From the NCBI RefSeq assembly GCF_018919065.1, contig NZ_JAHLQG010000036.1:58331-122330 (forward strand): a DNA stretch of 64,000 nucleotides, read 5' to 3'. The first letter of the stretch is position 1. The number at the start of each line of letters is the position of its first letter. Position numbers and translations under genes: made by a program. Origin of the DNA: Blautia sp. MSJ-9 (GTDB lineage Bacteria; Bacillota; Clostridia; Lachnospirales; Lachnospiraceae). The notes under the pieces were generated by a model, which was not told the DNA's origin, did no database searches, and worked only from the letters and a program-made list of their open reading frames with translations. Shown here one piece after another: positions 8,228 to 17,112 of this stretch.

Positions 8228-9508
8228 ATGAAAAAAGTACCATTTGTCACCCTGGAGAAGCTCCAGGAAATCAACGAACAGTTTCCAACCCCTTTCCATC
8301 TTTATGATGAAAAAGGCATCCGTGAGAATGCCAAAGCAGTAAAAGAAGCATTTGCATGGAACAAAGGTTTCAAAGAATTCTTCGCTGTAAAGGCAACTCC
8401 AAACCCATTCCTGATCAAAATTCTTCAGGAGTATGGCTGTGGATGTGACTGCTCTTCCATGACAGAGCTGATGATGTCCAAAGCAATCGGATGCAAAGAA
8501 GGAGACATTATGTTTTCTTCCAATGATACACCGGAAGAAGAGTTCAAATATGCAAATGAGATCGGCGGAATCATCAACCTGGATGATATTACTCATATCG
8601 AGAGCGTAGAGAGAGCTGTCGGATATATTCCGAAAGTGATCAGTTGCCGTTACAATCCGGGCGGAGTGTTCAAGATCAGCAATGACATCATGGACAACCC
8701 AGGAGATGCAAAATATGGTATGACTACCGAGCAGATCTTTGAAGCATTCAAGACTCTGAAAGCGAAAGGTGCCGAGGAATTCGGTATCCATGCATTCCTT
8801 GCAAGTAATACAGTGACAAATGAGTACTATCCAATGTTAGCAAAAGAGATGTTTGAACTGGCAGTGAAACTTCAGAAAGAGACAGGCGCTCATGTGAAGT
8901 TTATCAACCTTTCCGGTGGTGTCGGAATCGCTTACAAACCAGATCAGACTCCAAACGATATCAGAGAGATCGGTGAAGGTGTCCGCAAAGTTTATGAGGA
9001 AGTTCTTGTTCCTGCAGGAATGGGCGATGTTGCGATTTATACAGAGATGGGCCGTTTCATGATGGGACCGTATGGCTGCCTGGTAACAAAGGCAATCCAT
9101 GAGAAACATACTCACAAAGAGTACATTGGTGTAGATGCGTGTGCAGTTAACCTGATGCGTCCTGCAATGTACGGTGCTTATCATCACATCACTGTTATGG
9201 GAAAAGAAGACCAGCCATGCGATCACAAATATGATGTAACTGGATCCCTCTGCGAGAATAATGATAAATTCGCTATTGACCGCTATCTGCCGAAGGTAGA
9301 TATGGGTGATCTCCTTGTGATCCATGATACAGGAGCTCATGGTTTTGCTATGGGATATAACTATAATGGTAAACTGAAATCTTCTGAGATTCTTCTTCAT
9401 GAGGATGGAAGCTTCGAGATGATTCGCCGTGCTGAGACACCGAAGGATTATTTCGCAACATTTGACTGCTTCCCGATTTATGAGAAATTACTGGAAGATG
9501 TGAAATAG
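8228..9508 (+). CDS. lysA: Diaminopimelate decarboxylase
   Basis: LysA decarboxylates meso-diaminopimelate to L-lysine. The 426-residue protein is a fold-type III PLP enzyme. Seen: the PLP lysine K55 in FFAVKATPNP, the SGGVGIAY glycine loop near 230, and the second signature GSLCENNDKFA with C342/E343 contributed across the dimer interface. The related enzymes for arginine or carboxynorspermidine remain possible, but the CENND signature and length fit LysA. A bidirectional-looking hairpin follows the stop. Confidence 0.87.
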   Translation: MKKVPFVTLEKLQEINEQFPTPFHLYDEKGIRENAKAVKEAFAWNKGFKEFFAVKATPNPFLIKILQEYGCGCDCSSMTELMMSKAIGCKEGDIMFSSNDTPEEEFKYANEIGGIINLDDITHIESVERAVGYIPKVISCRYNPGGVFKISNDIMDNPGDAKYGMTTEQIFEAFKTLKAKGAEEFGIHAFLASNTVTNEYYPMLAKEMFELAVKLQKETGAHVKFINLSGGVGIAYKPDQTPNDIREIGEGVRKVYEEVLVPAGMGDVAIYTEMGRFMMGPYGCLVTKAIHEKHTHKEYIGVDACAVNLMRPAMYGAYHHITVMGKEDQPCDHKYDVTGSLCENNDKFAIDRYLPKVDMGDLLVIHDTGAHGFAMGYNYNGKLKSSEILLHEDGSFEMIRRAETPKDYFATFDCFPIYEKLLEDVK

Positions 9509-9520
9509 GATGAACTGAAT

Positions 9521-9564
9521 CGAAATGAGAATGGGAGGCGCTGATCTGGGCGCCTTTCATTTCG
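9521..9564 (+). terminator. Hairpin terminator after lysA
   Basis: CGAAATGA (9521-9528) pairs with TCATTTCG (9557-9564), enclosing an inner GGCGC/GCGCC stem. The T-run is weak, so it may act mainly as a 3' end stabiliser. Confidence 0.55.
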
Positions 9565-9611
9565 CGTATCAGAACTTTTCAACAAAATCAGGAGTGCAAG
9601 TTCTTTCTGAT

Positions 9612-9680
9612 AAATTGCGTAGCAGTTATTTGGTTATGAGTAAGCCGCAAAGCGGATGATTTTATCCGCTTGAGTTATAA
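9612..9680. repeat. Dispersed intergenic repeat, family 1 copy with GCGGAT hairpin
   Basis: AAATTGCGTAGCAGTTATTT (from 9612) and GGTTATGA match the copy at 4810. A second hairpin, AAGCGGAT...ATCCGCTT, follows, as in the copy at 11686. Confidence 0.7.
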
Positions 9681-9725
9681 AAAAGCAATATGCATAAGAA
9701 GTGAACAGAAAAGAGAAGATTACAT

Positions 9726-9941
9726 ATGATTAAATACGAATATGAGACAGGAATGTGTAAACAACTGCATTATAATGGTCTGTGGAGTGTACAGTACGAG
9801 GGCGTTCCCGGACATTTTAAGAAAGTAAAAATGGTCTGTCCATGTATCAAAGATGGATGTGATCAGGACTGTGAAGTGTTTAAAAATATACCTGAGATAA
9901 AAGCAGTAGATCAGGAATGGCATATGAGAGATGAGATATAA
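9726..9941 (+). CDS. Small cysteine-containing protein, unknown
   Basis: A 71-residue polar protein with four clustered cysteines (CPCIKDGCDQDC, residues 38-49) plus C11, which could bind a metal. No signal peptide or membrane helix. A purine-rich AGAAGATT stretch lies ahead of the ATG. Its last ten bases overlap the start of the next gene, suggesting coupling. I do not recognise the family. Codon use fits its neighbours, and the overlap supports a real gene. Confidence 0.55.
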   Translation: MIKYEYETGMCKQLHYNGLWSVQYEGVPGHFKKVKMVCPCIKDGCDQDCEVFKNIPEIKAVDQEWHMRDEI

Positions 9942-11496
9942 AGTAACTACAGAAAAAAAAGGAAAAACAGACAGATATAGAAACAGACCGGGAAGAATAT
10001 ATGCAGTGCTTGTGTTTATGCTGTTCATAAGCCTGAGTTGTGCTGGATTTTTTTCAAAGAATATATACGCAGCAGACCAGTATCAGATGCAGAAGACATC
10101 TGTGGTCATAAAGACAGGTGCGTCTTATACAGCAAAAATATTGAATAATAACAAAAAGGTAAATCTGAAAAATTTTAAATGGAGCAGCAGTAATCTAAAG
10201 TACGCGAAAGTTGTAAACGGAAAGATCTATGGTCTGAAACCAGGAACGGCAACGATCACTGCTCAGAAGAATCAGGTGAAATTGTCCTGCGAAGTTTATG
10301 TCTGTAATAAAACAGAAGCAGTTCCATTCAGGAAATATAAGAATCAGGTGAAAATAACAGCAGGAAAGACACTTCTTTTAGAACCACAGAAATGTGGAAA
10401 AAAGATAACTTACAGTTCTTCAGATAAAGGGGTAGCAACTGTTTCAAAGAAGGGAAAAGTTACTGCAAAAAAAGTCGGAAGTACGAAGATTACCTGTATT
10501 TCTTATGGTACAAACAGATACGTTTCAGAGATTGAAGTGGTGGTTACAAAACAGACAGTAACACCAGTGCCATCTGTAACACCAGAAATCACGCCGACAT
10601 TAGTACCAGAAAAACCGACTCCATCAATTACGCTAGCTCCAGAACCAACACCTACCGATACACCAGCTCCGGAACCATCTGTAACACCGGAGCTCACACC
10701 TACAGCAACTCCGGAAAAACCAGATGTCCCGGAAATTACACCGACACCAACACCAGAAGAACCCAAGGATTTTCAGAAACCGCTGGATGGAACAACCTGC
10801 TATATTTTGCACAGAGGCGACCAGACTGTGGCACCGGAGAACTCCATGCCTGCTTTTGAGGCAGCAGGACGTGGCGGGGCAGAGTATGTGGAAACAGATG
10901 TAAGGGAGACAAAGGATGGTGTGCTGGTACTTTCCCATGATGATTCCCTGCAGCGCATGTGTGGCGAAGACAAGCTGATTTCGGAATTGACTTATGAGGA
11001 AGTGAAGCAGTATCCGATCATAAATGGTACAAATGCGTCACAATATCCGGACAATGTAGTTCCAACACTGGAAGAATACCTTGCATGCTGCAATAAATAT
11101 TCCATGACACCTGTGATTGAGATAAAATCAATTTCCACGGAAGAAGGGATGGGCTCATTTATGCAGCTTCTTTCCAAATCACAGAAAAAGCCGATTCTGA
11201 TCTGTTTTCGAATAGACACTTTGCGAAAGCTGCGAGAATTAGGGTTTGATGGAAAAATGCAGTGGATTAGGACTGCACGAGTGACAAATACAGTAATTCA
11301 GCAATGTAAAAAATATAATCTGGATATAAGCGTCGAGTACTGGAACGTCAGTATGTATGACATTAGCAATGTGCACCAGAATGGCATACGTATTTCTATA
11401 TGGCTTTGTCAGAATGAAGACATGGTAGATATTTTCAGAAAAATGGGAGCAGATTATATCACATATGAGAAGTGGAATACTGATAATGAGGAATAA
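9931..11496 (+). CDS. Secreted Big2-domain glycerophosphodiester phosphodiesterase
   Basis: A 521-residue exported protein. Residues 1-47 form a long positively charged N-terminus plus hydrophobic signal segment ending near IYAADQ. Two Ig-like Big2 domains follow (about 55-125 and 135-206). A Pro/Thr/Glu-rich linker (210-280) comes next, then a GDPD catalytic domain with H294-R295, E303-N304, E321, D323 and H336. GDPD enzymes release glycerol-3-phosphate from glycerophosphodiesters or teichoic-acid-like polymers. Attachment to the wall through the Big2 domains is inferred; no LPXTG motif is present. Confidence 0.85.
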   Translation: MRYKVTTEKKGKTDRYRNRPGRIYAVLVFMLFISLSCAGFFSKNIYAADQYQMQKTSVVIKTGASYTAKILNNNKKVNLKNFKWSSSNLKYAKVVNGKIYGLKPGTATITAQKNQVKLSCEVYVCNKTEAVPFRKYKNQVKITAGKTLLLEPQKCGKKITYSSSDKGVATVSKKGKVTAKKVGSTKITCISYGTNRYVSEIEVVVTKQTVTPVPSVTPEITPTLVPEKPTPSITLAPEPTPTDTPAPEPSVTPELTPTATPEKPDVPEITPTPTPEEPKDFQKPLDGTTCYILHRGDQTVAPENSMPAFEAAGRGGAEYVETDVRETKDGVLVLSHDDSLQRMCGEDKLISELTYEEVKQYPIINGTNASQYPDNVVPTLEEYLACCNKYSMTPVIEIKSISTEEGMGSFMQLLSKSQKKPILICFRIDTLRKLRELGFDGKMQWIRTARVTNTVIQQCKKYNLDISVEYWNVSMYDISNVHQNGIRISIWLCQNEDMVDIFRKMGADYITYEKWNTDNEE

Positions 11497-11685
11497 AATC
11501 TGCAGCCACAAGTTCCAATTTCATTAATGCAGGAAATTTGGAATAAATTTTGGTCTCGTTACTGAGAACAGAATGAATAATAACGTGAATATACGACAGG
11601 ATTAGCAAAAAATCTAAGTAGACATTTGGCAGAAAAGTAAGTAAAATGCTAACTATAAGAGATAACTTTGGTCCTTTGCTTAACC

Positions 11686-11750
11686 AAACTGCGGAACGGT
11701 TATTTGGTTATAAGCAGGCAGCAGATTGGATGATTTTATCTGTTTGACTT
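11686..11750. repeat. Dispersed intergenic repeat, family 1 copy
   Basis: AAACTGCGGAACGGTTATTT and GGTTATAAG, then CAGATTGGATGATTTTATCTG, parallel the copy at 9612-9680. The gap of about 300 bases between the GDPD and LRR genes holds this repeat and no gene that I can support. Confidence 0.65.
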
Positions 11751-11798
11751 GTGAAATGCAGTGGGCAGGGACTAAGAGTAAAAGAGGAGGAGAGATTG

Positions 11799-12890
11799 AT
11801 GAAGAAAATGGCAGCGATCATGCTGGCAGGTGTGCTGGCAGCTGGATCATTCAGTACAGTCAGCGCAGCAGAATTTTCCGACGGAGCAGGTGCACAGAGT
11901 AATGCATATTTTGCGGACAATTTCGAATATTCCTGGTCTGCGGGAGAGGATGAATCCACAGATACAGATGAGAAACAAAGTATCAGCGCCAATGACAGTG
12001 TTGTAGAAGGCCTGGATAAGCCTCTAACTTTTTATCCCAATACCTATTACAAATTCAATGTACTCGGTGCAGGAACGCAGAATACAAATCCTGTGGAGGG
12101 AGATATCAAGTGGACACCGGTATATTGGAGCCTGTCCATCAAACCACAGGAGAGTGATATCCACAGAAAATGGGAAATCGGTTCAGCAAGCGGAATTTAT
12201 ACAAAGGTAGAGCGTGTGTATGACATGTATATATTTTTCCAGAGGGAGGAATATATTGAGAATGCATGGGTACAAAATGATATCATACAGCCTGTGAGAT
12301 ATCAGTTCAATGCAGCGCCATTAACTGCTGAAGACAATAAGAATGTTTATTATACAGGTGGTCTCGGCTATAAGATTTTAAATGCAAACGAAGTGAGTGT
12401 TACAAGTCTTGCAGCGACATTTAATATCATACAGATTCCGGCAACTGTTATTATTAATGATAAGGTTTACAAAGTAACTAGGATCGATCAGAATGCATTT
12501 AAGGGAAATAAAGAAATCACAGATGTTATTTTCGGAAGCAACATAACTACTATCGGAAAGTATTCCTTTTATCAGTGCACGAACCTGCGAACCATAAGGT
12601 TCGGCTCAAAAGTAACCCGAATTGGCAGTAATGCGTTTGCTCAGTGCCCGAAACTGAAAAACTTTACACTTCCTGCAAGTATCAAACACATTGATGCTTA
12701 TGCATTTGCCCAGTGTCCGGCAGTTAAGATCATTAAGATTAATGGTTCCTCATTGGAATACATTGGAAAGAAAGCATTTGCGGCCAACAAAACAGTAACG
12801 TTGAGACTCCCAAAGAAATCATTTACCAAGTATCGGAAACTGCTGAAAGCAAGTGGTGTATATTCTAAAACAACATTTGTAAAATTCTAG
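11799..12890 (+). CDS. Secreted BspA-type leucine-rich repeat protein
   Basis: A 363-residue exported protein. Residues 1-24 are a signal peptide ending STVSAAEF. The middle region (about 30-215) is not recognised. The C-terminal part has four LRR_5/BspA repeats with the pattern I..(Y/N)AF..C..L..(F/I)..P..(V/I)..I, for example VTRIGSNAFAQCPKLKNFTL. Such proteins often mediate surface adhesion in gut bacteria. I chose ATG 11799 because AGAGGAGGAGAG lies just upstream. An in-frame ATG at 11751 would add 16 residues ahead of the signal peptide. Confidence 0.85.
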   Translation: MKKMAAIMLAGVLAAGSFSTVSAAEFSDGAGAQSNAYFADNFEYSWSAGEDESTDTDEKQSISANDSVVEGLDKPLTFYPNTYYKFNVLGAGTQNTNPVEGDIKWTPVYWSLSIKPQESDIHRKWEIGSASGIYTKVERVYDMYIFFQREEYIENAWVQNDIIQPVRYQFNAAPLTAEDNKNVYYTGGLGYKILNANEVSVTSLAATFNIIQIPATVIINDKVYKVTRIDQNAFKGNKEITDVIFGSNITTIGKYSFYQCTNLRTIRFGSKVTRIGSNAFAQCPKLKNFTLPASIKHIDAYAFAQCPAVKIIKINGSSLEYIGKKAFAANKTVTLRLPKKSFTKYRKLLKASGVYSKTTFVKF

Positions 12891-13085
12891 AGAGTGTTTG
12901 AAAGACTGGCAGAACCTGGATATTTCACACAAACCAACAGGCGCTGCCAGTTTTTGCTGGATGAATAAGTATTTTGTTTCAATACATATAGAGATATCCG
13001 TTTACTCATCTAAAAAATTCAATGGAAAATTGCAAAACACCCTTGCCATATTTTGAAAGTTATGCTAATATAATATTTGTTTCGT

Positions 13086-13168
13086 GCCGGCATGTCGGAA
13101 TGGCAGACGAGGCAGACTCAAAATCTGTTGTGGGCAACCACGTGTGGGTTCAAGTCCCACTGCCGGCA
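13086..13168 (+). tRNA. tRNA-Leu (anticodon CAA)
   Basis: The acceptor arms GCCGGCA (13086-13092) and TGCCGGC (13161-13167) pair, with discriminator A at 13168. The anticodon stem GCAGA/TCTGT encloses loop CTCAAAA with anticodon CAA at 13119-13121. A long variable arm (GTGGGCAACCAC) and the T-arm GTGGG-TTCAAGT-CCCAC identify a class II leucine tRNA reading UUG. The CCA end is not encoded. A terminator follows. Confidence 0.93.
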
Positions 13169-13180
13169 GTAAAAAGAGAG

Positions 13181-13211
13181 GCTCTGTTCAATAAAAAGAA
13201 CAGAGCTTTTT
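13181..13211 (+). terminator. Terminator after tRNA-Leu
   Basis: GCTCTGTTC (13181-13189) and GAACAGAGC (13198-13206) pair perfectly, followed by five T. Confidence 0.88.
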
Positions 13212-13290
13212 ATTATGCCTGTTTCTGCTGTCTGCTTTGCTGCCGAAGAAAGATCTGTAAAAATTATGAAAAATAAATAAAGAAATACTT

Positions 13291-13330
13291 AAAAGCTCTG
13301 TTGGAAGAAATTGTTTTCGACAGGGCTTTT
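13291..13330. terminator. Second terminator-like hairpin, possibly bidirectional
   Basis: AAAAGCTCTGT (13291-13301) and ACAGGGCTTTT (13320-13330) form a stem of 11 pairs with one G-U, with an A-run on one side and T-run on the other. It shares the GCTCTGT core with the previous terminator. Confidence 0.65.
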
Positions 13331-13428
13331 ATTGTTAAAACTTTTATCAGTATGAAAGTTGCTGTTTTCGTGATATATTTATAGTAGAAAGAAAAATAAA
13401 AGTAAGGAAGAAAGGAAAAGGTAAAAGT

Positions 13429-14463
13429 ATGAAGAAAGGAACGTTACAAAGGAAGTCAAAATCTGGCAGATACACAATCCTCAAGAAGATAATGGTCAGT
13501 ATTCTGATATGCTGTCTGCTTCTGCAACTGCCGGTATTTCCGGCATATGCTGTCAGTTCCACACCGCTGCAGACAAATGGTCAGCTAAAAGTAAAAGGTA
13601 CAAAAATCGTAAATTCCAGCGGAAAGACGGTTATCCTGAAAGGGGTGAGCACCCATGGTATCAATTGGTTTCCGCAGTATGTTAATAAGTCTGCCTTCAA
13701 AACCCTGCGTGACCAGTGGGGTGTGAACTGTATCAGACTTGCCATGTATACAGAAGAGTATAATGGCTATTGCTCTGGTGGCAATCAGAGTGAGTTAAAG
13801 AAAATCATAGACAATGGCGTAAAATATGCCACAGAGCTGGGAATGTACGTGATCATTGACTGGCATATTCTCAGTGATGGAAATCCAAAGAAGAACCAGA
13901 AACAGGCGGTAGCATTTTTTAAAGAAATGGCAAAGAAATACAAAAATCAGAAAAATATTTTTTATGAAATATGCAACGAACCAAATGGGAATACTTCATG
14001 GAAGACCATCAAAAGTTATGCCACTGCAGTGATAAAAGCAATCCGTGCTTATGACAAGAAGAATATCATTCTGGTAGGAACTCCTACCTGGTCACAGGAC
14101 GTAGATATTGTTGCGGACAATCCGATCACAGGCTATTCGAACATTATGTATACGTTTCATTTCTACGCAGCAACACACAAAGATTATTACAGGACCAAAG
14201 TTCAGAATGCTATTAATAAAGGTCTGCCTGTTTTTGTAAGTGAATTCGGTATTTCTGAGAGTTCAGGAAATGGCAGTATCGACAAGAAAGAAGCAAATAC
14301 CTGGATCCAGTTCCTGAAGAAAAACAAGATCAGTTATGTGTGCTGGGATCTCAGTAACAAGAATGAAAGCTGTTCCCTGCTCAAAAGCAGCAGCACCAGA
14401 ACCGGGAACTTCAAGACTTCAGATCTTTCTGCCGCAGGTAAATGGTATAAATCCGTAAAATAG
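13429..14463 (+). CDS. Secreted glycoside hydrolase family 5 (endoglucanase-like)
   Basis: A 344-residue exported enzyme. Residues 1-41 carry a basic N-terminus and hydrophobic signal ending VFPAYAVSS. The GH5 TIM barrel follows: VILKGVSTHGINWF (69-81), IIDWHI (142-147), the acid/base glutamate E184 in CNEPNG, and the nucleophile E272 in SEFGIS. The pattern is closest to GH5 subfamily 2 cellulases; exact polysaccharide specificity cannot be read. No carbohydrate-binding or anchoring domain is seen. It is likely monocistronic, between a terminator and ftsH. Confidence 0.9.
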   Translation: MKKGTLQRKSKSGRYTILKKIMVSILICCLLLQLPVFPAYAVSSTPLQTNGQLKVKGTKIVNSSGKTVILKGVSTHGINWFPQYVNKSAFKTLRDQWGVNCIRLAMYTEEYNGYCSGGNQSELKKIIDNGVKYATELGMYVIIDWHILSDGNPKKNQKQAVAFFKEMAKKYKNQKNIFYEICNEPNGNTSWKTIKSYATAVIKAIRAYDKKNIILVGTPTWSQDVDIVADNPITGYSNIMYTFHFYAATHKDYYRTKVQNAINKGLPVFVSEFGISESSGNGSIDKKEANTWIQFLKKNKISYVCWDLSNKNESCSLLKSSSTRTGNFKTSDLSAAGKWYKSVK

Positions 14464-14605
14464 TTTTTCGGAGTGTTGAACGCAGAATATTATAAAAAAA
14501 ATCTGTTAATTCTTAAATGTTTGTGAAATTTATCCGGCCTTTATTGAAAAACAAAGAAATAAGTGATAAGGTACATTTTAACAAAACGAATGGAGGAAAA
14601 AGCCG

Positions 14606-16498
14606 ATGAACCTTGGTAATAAAAAACCAGGCAGAAAACCGCTTTATGTATATTATATCATCGCGGCAGTTATTATCATTCTTCTGAACGTGCTGTTACT
14701 TCCTGCAATTGAGGGACGAAAGGTACAGACAACAGAGTACAGTGTCTTCCTTACAGGAGTAGAGAAGGGATACGTTAAGACAGTAGAAATTCAGGATGAT
14801 TATATTTATTACGTAGCAGAGAGTGACGGACAGGAAGGTTATTTCAGAACCGTTAAAGTAAGTGACCCTGACCTTGTAGACCGTTTACATGACGCAAATG
14901 TGAAATTCGGCGCAGCAGCACCGCAGCAGACATCCATCTGGATCAGCCTGATCGCGGGATATGTACTGCCAATCGCTATCTTTATTCTTCTTGGAAGATG
15001 GCTCAGCAAGAAGATGATGAGTTCCATGGGCGGCGGCCCTGGCGGAACAATGTCCTTTGGTAAAAGCAATGCCAAAGTATATGTAAAATCTTCCACAGGA
15101 ATCAAATTTACAGACGTAGCAGGAGAGGATGAAGCCAAGGAGCTTCTGACAGAGATCGTAGGCTATCTTCATAACCCGCAGAAATACAGAGAGATCGGTG
15201 CATCTATGCCGAAAGGAGCCCTTCTTGTAGGCCCTCCTGGAACAGGTAAAACTCTTCTGGCAAAAGCAGTAGCCGGTGAAGCAGAAGTTCCGTTCTTCTC
15301 CATTTCCGGTTCTGAGTTCGTAGAGATGTTTGTAGGTATGGGTGCTGCCAAGGTGCGTGACCTCTTCAAACAGGCAAATGAGAAAGCACCATGTATTGTG
15401 TTTATCGATGAGATCGATACGATTGGTAAGAAACGTGACGGTGCCGGATTTACAGGCGGCAACGATGAACGTGAACAGACCCTGAACCAGTTACTTACAG
15501 AAATGGATGGCTTTGACGGATCCAAGGGCGTTGTAATCCTGGCAGCAACAAACAGACCAGATTCCCTTGATCCTGCACTTCTTCGTCCGGGACGTTTCGA
15601 CAGACGTATTCCTGTAGAACTTCCAGACTTAAAAGGACGTGAAGAGATCCTTAAAGTTCATGCAAAGAAGATTAAGATTGCTGATTCCGTACGCTTTGAT
15701 GAGATTGCTAAAGCAGCAGCCGGAGCTTCCGGTGCAGAGCTTGCGAACATCGTCAATGAAGCAGCACTGCGTGCAGTACGTGAGGGCAGAAAATTTGCCA
15801 CACAGGCAGACTTTGAAGAGAGCATCGAGGTAGTTATCGCCGGATATCAGAAGAAGAACCGTGTTCTTTCCAATAAGGAAAAACTGATCGTTTCCTACCA
15901 TGAGATCGGACATGCATTGGTTGCCGCAAAGCAGACCGAGTCTGCACCGGTTCACAAGATTACGATCATTCCTCGTACATCCGGTGCGCTTGGTTACACT
16001 ATGCAGGTAGATGACGGAGATCATTACCTGATGACAAAAGAGGAACTGGAGAACAAGATCGCAACTTTTACAGGCGGACGTGCTGCAGAGGAATTGATCT
16101 TTCATTCCATCACAACCGGAGCCTCCAACGATATTGAACAGGCGACCAAGCTTGCAAGAGCGATGATCACCAGATATGGTATGAGTGAAGACTTTGACAT
16201 GGTTGCCATGGAGAACGTGACAAACCAGTATCTGGGCGGAGATTCCAGCCTGAGCTGTTCTTTCGAGACACAGACACTTCTGGACAAGAAAGTTGTGGAA
16301 CTTGTCAAGATGGAACATCAGAAAGCACTGAAGATCTTGCAGGACAATATCGGAAAGCTTCATGAACTTGCCAAATATCTCTATGAACATGAGACAATTA
16401 CAGGCGAGGAATTTATGAAGATCCTGGAAGCACCTGTACAGGTTCCGAATGCCAATGTGGAAGCAGAGGCAGATACAACAGCAGAAACAGTTGAATAA
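14606..16498 (+). CDS. ftsH: ATP-dependent zinc metalloprotease FtsH
   Basis: A membrane-bound AAA+ protease that degrades short-lived and misfolded proteins. Seen in order: membrane helix 1 (17-34), an outer domain (to about 110), helix 2 (112-130), AAA domain with Walker A GPPGTGKT (209-216), Walker B IVFIDEID (264-271), the pore motif FVGMG (242-246), the SRH region [19 protein letters not shown], and the zinc motif HEIGH (432-436). At 630 residues it is of usual length. The GGAGG site lies 9 bases before ATG. It probably has its own promoter in the AT-rich 140 bases upstream. Confidence 0.96.
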   Translation: MNLGNKKPGRKPLYVYYIIAAVIIILLNVLLLPAIEGRKVQTTEYSVFLTGVEKGYVKTVEIQDDYIYYVAESDGQEGYFRTVKVSDPDLVDRLHDANVKFGAAAPQQTSIWISLIAGYVLPIAIFILLGRWLSKKMMSSMGGGPGGTMSFGKSNAKVYVKSSTGIKFTDVAGEDEAKELLTEIVGYLHNPQKYREIGASMPKGALLVGPPGTGKTLLAKAVAGEAEVPFFSISGSEFVEMFVGMGAAKVRDLFKQANEKAPCIVFIDEIDTIGKKRDGAGFTGGNDEREQTLNQLLTEMDGFDGSKGVVILAATNRPDSLDPALLRPGRFDRRIPVELPDLKGREEILKVHAKKIKIADSVRFDEIAKAAAGASGAELANIVNEAALRAVREGRKFATQADFEESIEVVIAGYQKKNRVLSNKEKLIVSYHEIGHALVAAKQTESAPVHKITIIPRTSGALGYTMQVDDGDHYLMTKEELENKIATFTGGRAAEELIFHSITTGASNDIEQATKLARAMITRYGMSEDFDMVAMENVTNQYLGGDSSLSCSFETQTLLDKKVVELVKMEHQKALKILQDNIGKLHELAKYLYEHETITGEEFMKILEAPVQVPNANVEAEADTTAETVE

Positions 16499-16520
16499 TT
16501 AAATAGAATAAATACAAAAG

Positions 16521-16561
16521 AAAAGCAGCAGAAGTCGAGTTATGGATTTTTGCTGCTTTTT
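16521..16561 (+). terminator. Terminator after ftsH
   Basis: AAAAGCAGCA (16521-16530) pairs with TGCTGCTTTT (16551-16560), followed by T. Confidence 0.85.
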
Positions 16562-16632
16562 ACGGTTATTCCTGCGTTATTGTTCGCATACCACTATCTC
16601 GCGAAGCGTGTTACTGGGCGCAACGCTTTTTC

Positions 16633-16661
16633 TTGCCATTTGAGTGTGGTTCGGGTATAAT
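16633..16661 (+). promoter_or_regulatory. Sigma-A promoter for the zinc-finger protein-polA operon
   Basis: TTGCCA (16633-16638), a 17-base spacer and TATAAT (16656-16661), about 90 bases before the next start codon. Confidence 0.7.
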
Positions 16662-16748
16662 TCGTAATAGTGAGCATCAATAAAAGCGGTTACTTTTTTC
16701 GGACAGTAAACGCAGAGTACTTGTTACAGAAGAAAGAAGGGATTTGAT

Positions 16749-17096
16749 ATGGATTGCCGTACTGCAGAAGGAATGGTAAGCAGTTATATTGAGCATAAGC
16801 TTCCTGTAAATGAACTGGAGGAGTTCCTGGATCATGTGGAGAGTTGCTCTTCCTGCTATGATGAGCTGGAAACTTATTTCATTGTTCATGAGGTGACGCA
16901 GCAGTTGGACGACAGCAGCAGCAACTCTGTTCTCGATTTCAAGAATCTGCTGGAACAGGATATCCGGAAATCCAGAAGATACATCCGAAAAAAGAAGCTG
17001 AGCTGGTTTCTGCTTGGAGCGAGTATATGTCTCCTGATCGCAGTTCTGGCGGCAATTCTCGTTTATGTAATGATGGAAACGGTGCATATTTTATAA
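16749..17096 (+). CDS. Membrane protein with N-terminal anti-sigma-type zinc finger
   Basis: A 115-residue protein. The N-terminal half fits a zf-HC2 domain (C3, H29, C33, C36), as in ZAS anti-sigma factors. A linker follows, then one membrane helix (about 85-108) near the C-terminus. No sigma factor gene is adjacent; polA starts 16 bases downstream. So either it controls a distant sigma factor or it has another zinc-dependent role. AGAAAGAAGGGA lies upstream of the ATG. Function is inferred only from the domain pattern. Confidence 0.75.
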   Translation: MDCRTAEGMVSSYIEHKLPVNELEEFLDHVESCSSCYDELETYFIVHEVTQQLDDSSSNSVLDFKNLLEQDIRKSRRYIRKKKLSWFLLGASICLLIAVLAAILVYVMMETVHIL

Positions 17097-17112
17097 GATA
17101 CTGGAGGAATTT

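Noticed and set aside
10503..10766. Open frame opposite the GDPD linker encoding a Gly/Val-rich repeat protein
   Set aside because: It is the reverse of the Pro/Thr-rich linker codons, not a real gene.
13022..13276. 84-codon frame across the tRNA
   Set aside because: It runs through tRNA-Leu and its terminator.
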